This document shows positions 1 to 10,299 of a DNA stretch of 64,000 nt, piece by piece. The notes under the pieces are model-generated. The model was not told where the DNA came from and made no database searches. It saw only the letters and a list, made by a program, of their open reading frames with translations. Position numbers and translations under genes: made by a program. How positions within the stretch are numbered: position 1 is the stretch's first letter; every line of letters starts with the position of its first letter. This DNA comes from Austropuccinia psidii (taxonomy: Eukaryota > Basidiomycota > Pucciniomycetes > Pucciniales > Sphaerophragmiaceae), in assembly GCA_023105745.1 (NCBI GenBank), contig JALGQZ010000009.1, positions 33,160,409 to 33,224,408 on the forward strand, written 5' to 3'.

Positions 1-560
1 GTTGAACAGGCATGATATCAGGAACAAAGTTGAAATAAATGAATGAAAAATCAAAATTTGCTTGAAGTGAACAGAGTCAACAATCAAATCTTGAGGAAAA
101 TTAATGAATCAAAATGAAAATATGCAAGTACGTCAATAGATCAAAATCAAATGAAGTCTTGAAGTCAAAATCAAATCAATGTCTTGAAGTAAATCAATGA
201 ATCAAATCAAAATGAGATCCTCAAGTCAATAAATCAATAAATCAAATCAATCAAAAATCAAAATCTTGCAAAAATCAATCAATCAAATGAAATCTTGAAG
301 AAAAATCAATTTATGTCAAAATTCTTGATGTGAAAAAAATCAGCAAAATCAATGAAATCTTCAGGTCAATCAATTTTCTTGAGGTCAATATCAAATATGT
401 CAAATCAATCAATCAATCAAAATCAAGTGAATTATTCTTTGAAAACCAAAATTCTTGAAGAATGAATCATTTCTGAATCTTGATGTGAATAACGTGTCTG
501 AATGTCTTTATGAAAAATTTGAAAATCAAAGAAAATCAAGATGACGCCTGAATTATGAAT
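1..560. repeat. A/T-rich degenerate tandem repeat in D leader
   Basis: The stretch is built from variants of aatcaaatcaat, with TCTTGAAG or TCTTGAGG recurring every 20-50 nt. No open frame of note is present. A similar tract occupies the same place in D-right (63290-63620), so it belongs to the untranslated leader of D elements. The part from 561 to 773 is unstructured A-rich sequence in which I see nothing else. Confidence 0.7.
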
Positions 561-773
561 GAAATGAAAATTGATCATTTGAAAAAGATTTTAAAAAGAA
601 TAACAAAAATAAAAATGAGTCAGCTTTCAATTTTCAAAATGAAGAATGAATGAAAGAAAATTGAGAGGTGACAATGAATCATTAAGTTCATAAGCGTAAA
701 AGAATCCCAATTTCGATGAAATGAGTGAATGAAATTATAAAGAAAGAATGAACAGAATGAAAAAGAAATTATC

Positions 774-788
774 AGTTAATTAATATAA
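774..788 (-). promoter_or_regulatory. Candidate self-priming primer-binding site of D-left
   Basis: These 15 nt abut the LTR. On the minus strand the sequence after the LTR is TTATATTAATTAACTG. It is perfectly complementary over 15 nt (774-787 plus one base further in) to a segment inside the LTR at 1160-1174. There is no TGG start as expected for a tRNA 3' end. The arrangement fits Tf1-type self-priming, in which the 5' end of the RNA folds back onto the PBS. The D-right junction (63844-63858) keeps the same motif with one change. Confidence 0.5.
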
Positions 789-1159
789 TGTCACAGGGGC
801 TCTTGGACAGAAATACAAGAGTGGCCTGGCACTCAGCAATCAGGGAACTCACTTGGAAGACTCCAAAAGGATAAAGAACAAAAATAATAAGAATGAATTC
901 CTCTAAAAGATATGCAGGTACAAGATGAGATGCAAAAGAGGAAAGGGAAGCCAAATGGCCAAAGAGCCAACCAAGTAAGTCCTTAATCACTGTTTCAACC
1001 TGCCAAAAATGAGTAATGGAATTAGTAAGGATATGACCAACAAATATCCATTGACAGACGAAGAAAGAGAAAGAGAAAAAGTGCTAAATGACTGACTTAA
1101 TAATATCATTATTTGCTTAACTAAAATGAAAAAAAAATAAAGATAAAATAAAATCAAAG

Positions 1160-1174
1160 TATATTAATTAACTG
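1160..1174 (-). promoter_or_regulatory. Predicted RNA 5' end region in D LTR, complementary to the PBS
   Basis: On minus the segment reads CAGTTAATTAATATA. It lies about 40 nt downstream of the TATA-like CACATATACC, with a G5/C5 hairpin (1172-1190) between. It can pair with 15 nt of leader directly after the LTR (773-787). The solo D LTR keeps it at the same offset (47924-47936) with one base change. Start-site function is inferred only from spacing and complementarity. Confidence 0.4.
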
Positions 1175-1913
1175 GGGGAAAACCCCCCAGGGTGGAAAGG
1201 GTAGCCGGTATATGTGAAAAGCTGGGAGCTTGAGTTCTTCAGGCTGAAAACTGATGTGTATTGATCCTTGAGGCTGTATTGATTGTTTTGGGAATTGATA
1301 CAGCTGGCTAATATTGAAATTGAATTGGGTTGAATGAAGTTCCCATGCTTGAAAATGAAATACAGTTCTTGATGGATCCAGACTGTATTGAAATGAATAT
1401 GGTTGCCAAGATGGATTGAGTGGAGCTTTGACACTTGACAACTTCTTTTGGCACTGCCTCTTGAATACACTTTGAGAATGAATTGACAGTATTCCCTTGG
1501 AAGGAATACTTGGAGTGAGAATAACTAATGACTTCTTGATGGCGTCATTGGTCTTTGACGCTGAACACTTGCTCTTGAGCCTTGATGATTCCTCTGAATG
1601 ATTGGGTGCCTTGATGACGTGATGAGATGTTGGAATGTTGAAATGACCATTTGATATTGCCACCATTGAATTTCTGTTGAAAAATGATGCACAATGATAT
1701 ATAACATCATTTATGGCATATTGGTTCATTGGCAAGAAGATTACGTCCAAAGGTCTTGAGATGGAAAGGCAGAGGGGAAAAGGATGGATGTGATGGCTTC
1801 AGAGCTTGGAAAGGTGTTTCTGGGCCCTTTGGGGTTTTTGGCCACTTTTGGGTTCTGAGCCAAAAACTGGCCCAAAAGGCGGGAAAGTGTCTTTTGGACA
1901 CTTTGCATCAAAG

Positions 1914-2023
1914 TGCGCAAAGTGCGCAAAAATGCGCAAAATGCGCAAATGTGCGCAAAAAGTGCGCAAAGTGCGCAGAAATGTGAAAAATGCACAAAAA
2001 TGCGCAAAATGCGCAAATGCGCA
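1914..2023. repeat. TGCGCA short-period array
   Basis: The palindrome TGCGCA occurs ten times in 110 bp, separated by runs of 2-5 mostly A residues; TGCACA also appears once. This is by far the densest CpG cluster in a CpG-poor window. The solo D LTR carries the counterpart at 48624-48676 and 48776-48790. The unit spacing is too short and irregular for a CRISPR array. Confidence 0.85.
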
Positions 2024-2304
2024 TTATGAGCCCAAATGGACAAAAACAGCCATTTGGGCCATTTCCCCTGGTTTTGAGGGAAATGACCAGAAATACCCAT
2101 TTGAGCATAAATTGACGCTATGGGTTCTGGATTGAGGGGAAGGGCCATGAAGGCCCCAAAACACAGATGGCCATATATTGTCCATAAGGTGATGACCTGG
2201 CCATATTGGCCACTGGTGATGGATATGGCCAATTGGCCATAAAACAACTATGGCTTGATATGCCATATGGGGATCCAAGGAGGTGAATTGCCATGGTTGT
2301 GACA

Positions 2305-2761
2305 CAGTGACTGGATTCAATTTCATTGATAATTTCAATACTTCTTCTTGTGAAGCATCAAAACACTTTTTCAAGGCAATGGTATATGTCTTTACTTCAG
2401 TAAATGAATTTGAAATGTCATCAAGGACTTTCTTGTTATCTGTCTTGATAATATTTATGGCTTGTTTAATTCCTGCTTCAATTATGTCATCAAAATGAAA
2501 TTTAGAATATTTGTCTGTTAATTTTTTAATAATGGAAGATTGTTCATATATCTTATTGCAAAAAGAATTATAATGATTGGATGTTTTAATTGTTCTTGAA
2601 ACCTTTTCAAAACACATAAGTGTTTCATTGATTTGGCTCAGACTCAAGGTATTTGTTTTAAGATCGTTACAAATTGATGAATTTTTATCAGAAATATGGC
2701 TTTTCAAATCAGTTATAGCTTCATACAATTCTGAGAGAGAAGAAAAAATATCAGAAATTAT
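2305..2761 (-). pseudogene. gag: gag-2 N-terminal fragment of A-outer
   Basis: About 150 codons of the second Gag segment, homologous to the start of the A-inner frame at 15653. Shared blocks include NETLMCFEKV, TDKYSKF, NIIKTDNKKVLDDISNSFTE and ALKKCFD. It is rich in Lys, Asn and Ser and probably helical; no catalytic motif is expected here. The ATG that opens gag-2 in A-inner and A-mid is ATA here (near 2759-2761). The fragment ends at 2305 where D-left inserted, before the capsid region. Non-functional. Confidence 0.75.
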
Positions 2762-3671
2762 TTCTGATATTTTAATCTGGCTTTCTCCTTCTTTTGTAAT
2801 TCCATCATTGTTCTGGCCATCTGAAATACATTTTCCATGGCATCCTGTAGCCCTGGATGTAAGGTTTTGTGGCTGGTGCCTTTCCTTTGCCCTTGTTCTG
2901 AGCTTGTGGCTGCTTTTTCATGTTGGAATTTCTGCTTCTGGCCACTGGGCCTGTTTTTGGCACTTGTTTGAGTGGTGGAGGGTTGTTTTTCCTCCATTCT
3001 GCTGTTAAGAGCATCATGTTCTTCTTTTCCATCAATTGATGGCATCCATTGAGTAATGTTCAAGTGTTTGGATGGCCCAGGAACTTTCTCACAGTCAGGT
3101 AAGAATTAATGCAGTTTTTCCACAGATCTGCAAGGATGTGGTACTCTTTGTGCTGAAGTGCATTGTTGTACGGCTTCTGGCTGGCTTTGTAGATGTCCAC
3201 TGAGGCTTCTTGTGGCGGTGTCAGCTCTGTTTGAAAATAAAAAAGTATTATCAGCTTCAGAATGACATAATTTATTAATTTGGGAGTCACAACTGACCCT
3301 TGTCTTTGTGTAATTGATTGGCGTCTGCCATAATCATGTCTATGACCTTTTTGGGAGCTGCTTGAGAGGCTATAGCTTGCTCCTGATCTGTTTGAAGGCA
3401 TATTTTATGATTAAAAAGGTTTAAGATAGTAATTTTATGTCAAAAACTTACTATTGGCCAAATTCTTTGCTTTCTGAAGAGTATTACCTATATCCAAGCT
3501 GATCAATTCAGAAGAAATTGGTTCAGGTTGATTATTCTGAGTCACAATAACAGTACTATTATGGTCAGAATTGACAGTACTGGCAGGAATAATGCTGGTA
3601 GCTGTTGAGGCTGTTTCAATGTTTTCTTGTCTTACCACGTTATAAGACACTAAAATCAATGAAAAAGGCAA
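2757..3671 (-). pseudogene. gag: gag-1 of A-outer, three putative exons
   Basis: Predicted exons are 3452-3671, 3298-3387 and 2757-3226. Intron 1 (3388-3451, 64 nt) starts GTAAGT and ends CAAACAG; intron 2 (3227-3297, 71 nt) starts GTCAGT and ends CAAACAG after a T-rich tract. Both splice in phase 1 and would join the leader frame to the segment with ELTPPQEASVDIYKAS and SYLTVRKFLGHPNT. A TGA follows that segment (the A-inner copy has TGC). A further deletion of about 16 nt near 2845 shifts the frame before the conserved MARTMMELQKKE block. The leader frame has no ATG (first codon TTG), so another upstream exon may exist. Role inferred from position only: an accessory or N-terminal Gag protein. 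Confidence 0.6.
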
Positions 3672-3854
3672 TTAACTTAAGTAAACAAAAGGGCATTTCA
3701 AAAAATAAATAAATTGTAAGTCTCACTTATGATATGAAAAAATTCATTTTTATGTATTTTTTGAATTATAAGTATTTTTTATATGTTTGTTTAATTTTTC
3801 AATATAAGAGAAAGGATTAAAAAAGAGTAAAAAAATATGTCACAGGTAAAATAC

Positions 3855-3870
3855 AACAGCTGGGCCCCCA
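3855..3870 (-). promoter_or_regulatory. Primer-binding site of A-outer
   Basis: On minus the LTR end is followed by TT and then TGGGGGCCCAGCTGTT, the PBS type shared by families A, B and C. This copy differs from A-inner (TGGGGGCCCAGCCGTG) at two bases. It fixes the element as minus strand. Confidence 0.7.
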
Positions 3871-3872
3871 AA

Positions 3873-4562
3873 TGTAAGGTGTGGATATGAAACTTTGATA
3901 AAATATCAAGTACTTTTCCTGTCCTCAAAATTTGTATAAGGTAAAATTCTTTAAAAATAGTAAGAAATAGTATTTTTAAAGAGAAAAAATGCCAATTTCA
4001 TTTTTTATAACTTTGTAAGGATAAAACAATAATATGATAAAAATTTATTGTTTTACCAGCAATGAAGATTTATCCAAAAATACTCTACAACAGATATTTA
4101 AGGCTACAAAAGAAATTTCTTCAAGAGCAATTTCAATTGGAATTAATTGAGCAAAGAGCTGAAAGAAATTAATTAAAGAAAAAAGTCTTTAAAAAGATAT
4201 TTCCAGAGAAAATAGGCCCAAAAGTGATCAGAGTGAATTTGGAAATAAAGTGACAAAGCTAACAGTGATGAAAGATCCTTTGATTCACTTCTGGGGTGGT
4301 TCAGGGGGAAAAATGATTAAATTTTTTTTTTCACGTGTTTAAAAGTATTAAAATGATATGAGAAGGGTGGTTGGAATCCTTTATTGATTGGTTTAGCGGT
4401 TTATAAACTAATTATAAAAGGAAAGGATTCTACCATGAAGAGGAAAGTGGGGAAAAGAAAACATTTTTTTATAGCCATCAATTCTCTTACTCCAAAAGTA
4501 AAATTTACTCTTGTCAGTCGTGGAAAACACTCTGACAACAGAAAAACCAATTCTGGCATCAT
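3873..4562 (-). repeat. 5' LTR of A-outer, first part
   Basis: Starts TGTAAGGTGTGGATATGAAAC (terminal sequence of family-A LTRs read from the plus side) and breaks off at 4562 after catcat. The remaining 1.08 kb of the same LTR is at 37085-38163. It keeps the TTGTCAG/CTGACAA inverted repeat (about 4512-4542). The TATA box seen in other family-A LTRs is partly decayed here. Confidence 0.85.
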
Positions 4563-6221
4563 TTTAAGGTGTGGATATGAAACTTTGATAAAATATCAAG
4601 TACTTTTCCTGTCCTCAAAATTTGTATAAGGTAAAATTATTCACAAATAGTATGAAGTAGTATTTTTAAAGAGAAAACACACCAATTTTATTGTTTTCAA
4701 CTTATTAAGTTTAAAAAAATAATATAATAAGAATTTATTGTTTTACCAACAATAAAGATTTATCCAAAAATACTCAACAAGAGATATTTGAGGCTACAAA
4801 AGAAATTTCTTCAAGAGAAATGTCAATTGGAATTAATTGAGAAAAGAACTGCAAGCAATTAACTAAAGAACAAATTATCTAAGAAGATATTTAAAGAGAA
4901 AACAGGCCCAAAAGTGACCAGAGTGGATTTGGAAACAAAGTGAAAAAGTTAACAGTGATGAAAGATGCTTTATTTCAGTTTTGGGGTGGTTCAGGGTTAA
5001 AAATAATTATAAGAGTTACAAACAATGATTATAATGATTTTTCCACGTGGTTGAAAGGTTAAAAATGTTTATAAAAGGCTGGTTGGAATCTTTTATTGAT
5101 TGGTTTAACAGTGTTTAAACTAATTATAAGAGGAAAAGATTCTAACATGAAGAGAAAAGTGGGCAAAGAAGACATTCTTTTATAGCCATCAATTCTCTTA
5201 CTCCAAAAGTAAATTTTACTCTTGTCAGTCGTGAAAAACAGTCTGACAACAGAAAAGCTAATTATGGCATCATTGAACCCCGGTTTATACCAAAAAAGGG
5301 CTGGTTTAAGCCACTTGAGACCCTTAAATCAGCCATTACTATAGCAATACCTGGTCTAGAGCCTTCAAAACACGTCAGAATGTGTGTAGGAGGTGTAGAA
5401 ACCAACTAAAACTGTTTTTACTAGCATTGTTTCACTTAAGGGTAGCTTTACCCTCTTGGTAGCAGTTAAAACTAACCCGGTTGGTATCAGAACCTCATCA
5501 TCAATTGAGTCACAGACCCTGTGACTCAATTCCAGGCCAAAAGTAATAAACTTTTGCATGTATTTTTACATCTAAAACCAGTCAGCAAGGAATTTGGGGG
5601 TCTAACTACCCCTTAGAGCTAGAGTGTCTTTTCCCCCCCAGAATTAATCTTTCCAATTTTTTTTTGTTCAATTCCTCATCATGTAATACAATTACAATTT
5701 ACACATGTAATTCAATTGAGTTTTTAATTACACATCTGTAATAATTGATACCTCATATTTAAATTAAAGTTCAATTATGTAATACATGCACACATTTTGA
5801 CATTTCAATTGAAAATACTTCAATTCCTCATAACTTCTAGACTAAACACAACACCTCAATTTTAGCACAAGAATTGATGGTTGACACCACATCTGGGGTG
5901 AATGAAATTAAGGTTTTGAGTATTTTCATACTTTTGTACAAAAAATACTAAAAACTTAATTTAAGCTTATTTAGAGTTGAGTTACAGAAATTTCATCCAG
6001 AGGTGACCCCACTATATTTTTTATGAGGAATCAAAGGGTGTGATAATTTCTTCATGTTCATTTATTGGATAAAAAGTTATAATATATTTTATATAACTTT
6101 TTACCAAAAATCTTTTAATTTCACAATGTTTATTAAGAATTTGTTTTTACTTAATTTTTACAAGTAAAAATGTAATTTCATAATTTTAAATTTTATTGTA
6201 ATTTTATTTTTAAATTATAAT
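4563..6221 (-). repeat. 3' LTR of A-mid, first part
   Basis: Begins TTTAAGGTGTGG (terminal TGT changed to TTT) directly after the ATCAT target copy. It is cut at 6221 by element C, with the ATAAT target copy at 6217-6221. The last 144 bp are at 24886-25029. It includes the TTGTCAG inverted repeat (about 5223-5252) and the reverse-complement TATA box (about 5178-5186). Confidence 0.85.
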
Positions 6222-7725
6222 TGTCAGGGTGAGTCTATATAGTAGCTATAAGATGTAAATACAAGCTAGTATTATGACTGTGACATGTCAAAAAACAAAT
6301 AAATTTAATTCTTCAGGTCCTACTGCTACGTGGTAACAGTGGTGATGAGTCTGTTGAGGACCTGGGTTGCAATAATCTAATATCTTTGACTGTAAAGAAG
6401 TACTACAATAATTATGCTCTAATTATATCTTTAATAATTCTAAGGACACTACTGATGGATAACAGTTTTGTCACGTAAGAATATGGATAATAAGATAAAG
6501 ATGATGGGTTTTCAAGGAAAAAACCCTTCCTTTTATATCTTTCAAGACTGTCAAGAGCTATTAACTCTTCACACGTCAGAGGAGTGAAAATTTTCACTCC
6601 AATGATCAGCCTGTGGTTCTGGATCATCAATTCTGATGTCAATAGAGGCAGAATTGTGGTTTTGGAACCACAAATGATCATTCTGGATCAATACAGGGTG
6701 AAAAAACTTTTCACCTGCCACGTCAGCACTTGGATGACGTTGTTCTGGTGTCTGTATGATCAATAATGATGACTTTGGAGAGGTTATATCTTCATAAGTA
6801 TATTATTTTAAGTATGGGAGCAATACTGTTTGATACAAGTTTGATACAGTCATGTATTTCCAGAAAAACCTTCCAATCAAGATATCTCAGCCAGTTCTTA
6901 AGATATCAAGAAACCAAGAGCACAAAATTGAAGGGCTTAATGAGCTCTTCAAATTGGTATGATTTATGTTTACCCTTCTTTAAAATAGAAAAAGTTATAA
7001 GGGTTTTAAGTTTTTGGGTGTATTTTTGTACATCAGTATGAGGCTTCAAAAACTTCCATACCAGATATCTTCTTCAATTTGGAAGATATCTGTATTCTGA
7101 TGATACAGTCTTGTAGGGCTTGGTTAGCTCTACAGTTTGGTATATTACACTGTACAGTTGTATGAGTGTATGCCAAAGATACAGGGGTTTGTTTACCTTG
7201 TTGTTTTCAGAATATCTGTATTTTGGTTGTTAAACCTTTGAACCAAGATCCCTCAGTCAATTTAAGAGATACAGAGGTCTAAGGTGTCTCAAATTAAAGC
7301 TCTTGTTTAGATCTTTAATTTGGTTATACCTTTGTACAGTTTTGTACAAGCCCTCTTTGATTTTCAGGGGGGTCTTGGTTTTTAAAATAAAGGTCATATG
7401 GTATCTCCAGTTGTAGTGGTGTTACAGCAACATGGATGATACCATTGTGTAGCTCTCTATGTGAGATTTAAGAAAAATACCATTTTGGTATGGAATAACT
7501 TAAATATGCATAAGCTAGATGAGAGGTGAAAATAAGGGTTTTGACTTGTTTATTCTCCTCTAGTTTCCTTATTCTGTTTGGATAAGGTTGATGTTTAATT
7601 TATGAGGAGTTTTTTTCTTCCTATTTATTACCTGTATTGACTATGTTTGTTCAATACTTGTCATACCATTATTTATGGTATGTTGGATGTCCTGCTAGTG
7701 CTCTGTTTTGAGTCACAGGCTGACA
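6222..7725 (-). repeat. 3' LTR of element C
   Basis: Reads TGTCAGGGTGAGTC at the left and GTCACAGGCTGACA at the right on the plus strand, so the termini are inverted repeats of TGTCAG. It is nearly identical to 23378-24880. Weak open frames inside it recur in both copies only because the DNA is conserved. Confidence 0.93.
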
Positions 7726-7740
7726 TACCCTCCCTCAAAA
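7726..7740 (-). promoter_or_regulatory. Polypurine tract of element C
   Basis: On minus TTTTGAGGGAGGGTA directly precedes the 3' LTR. This is the standard place and composition for plus-strand DNA priming in LTR elements. Confidence 0.75.
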
Positions 7741-7749
7741 GAAGGCTCA

Positions 7750-10290
7750 TCATTGATGAGACTCTTCAGGCCTTCTGGAGGCTCTGAATCTTCTGAGGTG
7801 TATTTGTCCATCTGGGATTTCTTTCTCAGTTAACCATCTATCTTTATCTGCTGGTTGATTCTTAAATCTAACCAGATATTGCCTGTTGTATTTCCCATTA
7901 ATTATTATTTTCCTGGCTTTAATGATCTTTTTCACTGGTCCAGGTGAGTCATCTTCCTCTACCAATCTTTCATGGGTGACTGTTTTCTTTCTGTCAGGGA
8001 ATTTCTCCTCATCTGTTTGGTGATAAGGTTTGACCAGGCTCACAGGGAAAACCGGGTGTTTCCTAGAAAACACTTTGGTCAGGTTGACTTCTACTGCATT
8101 CTTTCCTATTAATTTAATAATGGTGAATGGTCCTATGAATGAGTCTCTCATCTTCTTGGGTCCTCTTAGATTGTTGAAGTTAAGAGTTGAGAGTAGAACT
8201 TGGTCTCCTTCTTTGAAATCAGGTTCTTGGTGACCTTTATCATATCTCTGCTTGTTATACAATTTAGCTTCAGCCACACATTGTTCTGCTTTTTCACAGG
8301 CAGTTTTCCACATTGTGTGGAAGTCTTTAGCTGTGGGGTGTACTGAGAGGAGGTTCTTCTTCAAGTAGTCTACTGGAAGTAGTGGGCTCCATCCTTTCTC
8401 TAATGTGGCAGGGGTTTTTCCTGTCACTGAGTTTATACTTGTGTTGTATGCTAATTGTACAGCTGGCAGCAGGGTTACCCAGTCATGGGTATATCCCTCA
8501 TTGTCTTTATATTCCATGCCATATGCACAAAATCTTCTAATGATGTCTTCTAATGCTTGAATCATTCTTTCTGCTAGACCATCTGTTTGTGGATGGTAAG
8601 CTGTGGAGAATGCTAGTTTGGTTCCCAGCATCTCATATAGATTAGTCCAAAATTCTGATGTGAATTTAGGGTCTCTGTCACTAATTATAATTCTTGGAAC
8701 TCCACAGTTTGCTATCACATTGTTCCAGAACAATATGGCTGTGTCCATTGCTGTGTCCTCTTTGTGACAGGGGAGACATCTGATACTCTTTCTGTACCTG
8801 TCCACTACTACTAGGCATGCATTAAATCTGTCTTTCCCTCCAGGGACCAGGCCTGTCACCCATTCCATGTTTATTATTTCCCAGGGGTGTTTGGGCTCCT
8901 CTATACTCTGGAGTAATCCATATCTTTTGCCATGACCTTTGTTGGCTTTTTGGCATCTGGTACAAGTGTTCATGTATTCACTCAAGTCTTGTTCCCACTT
9001 TGGCCACCAAGCTGTGCTAAAGACTCTCTCTTTAGTTCTTTCTTCACTCATATGTCCCACGTATGGGCAGTCATCGCATTCCTGTAGTATCAGGAAAATA
9101 TGTTCTCTGTTTATTATTACCAGGGCACTTGTGTGTTTTTCCCTATGGTATAGTAGATCATCTATCAGAAATAATCTATTCTCTTTGAAGTTTTTGAGCC
9201 ATGGCTCTTCCAATTGGCTCTCTAGTTCAGGACTCCTGTACTTTTGTTTTAATAGTTGTATCAATATACTACACTGTTTGTGTTTATTGTATGATGATTG
9301 TACTATACTAAAGAACTCTGTATTTAGATTAGAGGAGCTGATTCCCAATATGGGTATCTCTTTGCTCTCCCCATAGCTCTGTGCTGGGTTTGATGGGTCA
9401 TTCCCTAATGCCCAGTTTGATAGTTTGAAGTTCTTTCTCCTATCTATCTCCATGCATTGTATGGGTATTTTGGCCCCATTTTCTGGGTCATATGCTGGAT
9501 TCTCTTGGTCATTCTTCAGTGGCCACCTGCTGAAACCATCTGCATTAGTATGACTTTTCCCTTCTTTATAGATAATAGTCATATTCCCTCTGTATTCTTG
9601 TATGGCTATTTGCCACCTAAGCATGTGTCTGTTTGTTGTCTTCATGTTCAACAGTGATTTGAGGGCTGTGCAATCAGTAAAAACTTCAAATACTGCTCCT
9701 TCTAAGTAGTAATGGAGTTTTTCTAATGCCCATACCAAACAGAGACATTCTGTCTGAGTAGCTCCATATCTGGCTTCTGAGTCTTTCAGTTGTCTTGATA
9801 TATAGCAAATTACTCCTTCTTTGGGTATTCCATCCACTAGTTGCCTCTGGTGTAGTGCTGCTCCTAGTCCTTGGCTACATGCTGCATCTATATATAGTTT
9901 GAATGGTAGTTCAAAATCAGGCATCATTAGGACAGGGGCATTGGTCAGCTCATATTTGATCTTCTCAAATGCATCTCTTTCTTCTTTGGTAATTTCAAAG
10001 ACTACATCTTTTGAGCACAGTTTGTATAGGCTACTTGTGATGTATGCAAAGTTTTTTATGTGGCTCCTGTAGTAACTAGCAAAGCCCAAAAAAGATTGCA
10101 TTTCTTTAATGTTCTTTGGTACTGGTTTCTTGAGTACTGCAGCAACTTTATTTTGGTCTATGGCTAGACTTAAACCTGAAACTTTGTGTCCTAGGGCTAG
10201 CAGTTCTTGCTGTCCAAAGTTACATTTTTTAAGAGATATTTTCATGTTGATTGGTGTACATTTTCCCAATATTTTATCAATTTTCCTCAC
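7750..10290 (-). CDS. pol: Element C pol, 3' part: RT end, RNase H, integrase, chromodomain-like tail
   Basis: An open segment of 846 codons, continuous in frame with 10300-11424 except for one TGA at 10300-10302 where relatives have Trp, so the first codon here is not a true start. RT thumb/connection: residues 1-110 ([10 protein letters not shown]). RNase H: about 125-260 ([36 protein letters not shown]). Integrase zinc region: 400-446; the first His of HHCC is Asp (ECDDC), H413, C443 and C446 remain. Integrase core: 465-580, with NMEWVTG (Glu where relatives have the first catalytic Asp), SDRDPKF and GLAERM. A chromodomain-like tail spans about 785-840 ([17 protein letters not shown]). It would copy and integrate the element. 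Substituted ligands suggest loss of function. Confidence 0.88.
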   Translation of the reverse strand: MRKIDKILGKCTPINMKISLKKCNFGQQELLALGHKVSGLSLAIDQNKVAAVLKKPVPKNIKEMQSFLGFASYYRSHIKNFAYITSSLYKLCSKDVVFEITKEERDAFEKIKYELTNAPVLMMPDFELPFKLYIDAACSQGLGAALHQRQLVDGIPKEGVICYISRQLKDSEARYGATQTECLCLVWALEKLHYYLEGAVFEVFTDCTALKSLLNMKTTNRHMLRWQIAIQEYRGNMTIIYKEGKSHTNADGFSRWPLKNDQENPAYDPENGAKIPIQCMEIDRRKNFKLSNWALGNDPSNPAQSYGESKEIPILGISSSNLNTEFFSIVQSSYNKHKQCSILIQLLKQKYRSPELESQLEEPWLKNFKENRLFLIDDLLYHREKHTSALVIINREHIFLILQECDDCPYVGHMSEERTKERVFSTAWWPKWEQDLSEYMNTCTRCQKANKGHGKRYGLLQSIEEPKHPWEIINMEWVTGLVPGGKDRFNACLVVVDRYRKSIRCLPCHKEDTAMDTAILFWNNVIANCGVPRIIISDRDPKFTSEFWTNLYEMLGTKLAFSTAYHPQTDGLAERMIQALEDIIRRFCAYGMEYKDNEGYTHDWVTLLPAVQLAYNTSINSVTGKTPATLEKGWSPLLPVDYLKKNLLSVHPTAKDFHTMWKTACEKAEQCVAEAKLYNKQRYDKGHQEPDFKEGDQVLLSTLNFNNLRGPKKMRDSFIGPFTIIKLIGKNAVEVNLTKVFSRKHPVFPVSLVKPYHQTDEEKFPDRKKTVTHERLVEEDDSPGPVKKIIKARKIIINGKYNRQYLVRFKNQPADKDRWLTEKEIPDGQIHLRRFRASRRPEESHQ

Positions 10291-10299
10291 ATGGTCTTC

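Larger units (their letters stand above)
1..2304 (-). mobile_element. D-left: partial Ty3/gypsy element, 5' LTR plus leader
   Basis: The right end is an LTR (789-2304) and 1-788 is the start of the internal region. It reads on the minus strand, because the same leader-LTR junction recurs at 63858/63859 beside a pol that reads on the minus strand. The right edge breaks the gag-2 frame of A-outer at 2305, so D-left inserted into that gene. The expected 5-bp target duplication would be 2305-2309 (cagtg); its partner lies left of the window, as do gag, pol and the 3' LTR. Family membership rests on a second full copy of this LTR at 47551-49073. Confidence 0.75.
789..2304 (-). repeat. 5' LTR of D-left (1516 bp)
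   Basis: Read on the plus strand the LTR begins TGTCACAGGGGC and ends GGTTGTGACA, so the ends are inverted repeats of TGTCACA. It aligns along its length with the solo LTR 47551-49073. It holds a TGCGCA array (1914-2023), clustered GGCCAT/ATGGCC dyads (2160-2275), a hairpin with CTGGGGG/CCCCCAG arms (1172-1190), and a conserved TATA-like segment (about 1206-1220; CACATATACC on minus). The open frames across it are not convincing genes: they are low complexity, and the solo copy does not preserve them as one reading frame. Confidence 0.85.

Noticed and set aside
1914..2023. CRISPR-like array
   Set aside because: Units are 8-11 bp with no unique spacers, in an LTR of a eukaryotic retrotransposon.
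1729..2247. Cys/Lys-rich open frames (both strands) across the TGCGCA array
   Set aside because: They are translations of a short-period repeat inside an LTR; the solo copy at 48600 does not preserve them.
6412..6763. Overlapping small frames in the C LTR (repeated at 23568-23919)
   Set aside because: Present in both LTRs of one element through duplication, in overlapping registers and on both strands.
8939..9376. 145-codon plus-strand frame over integrase
   Set aside because: Shadow of the minus-strand pol frame, which has clear RT, RNase H and integrase motifs.
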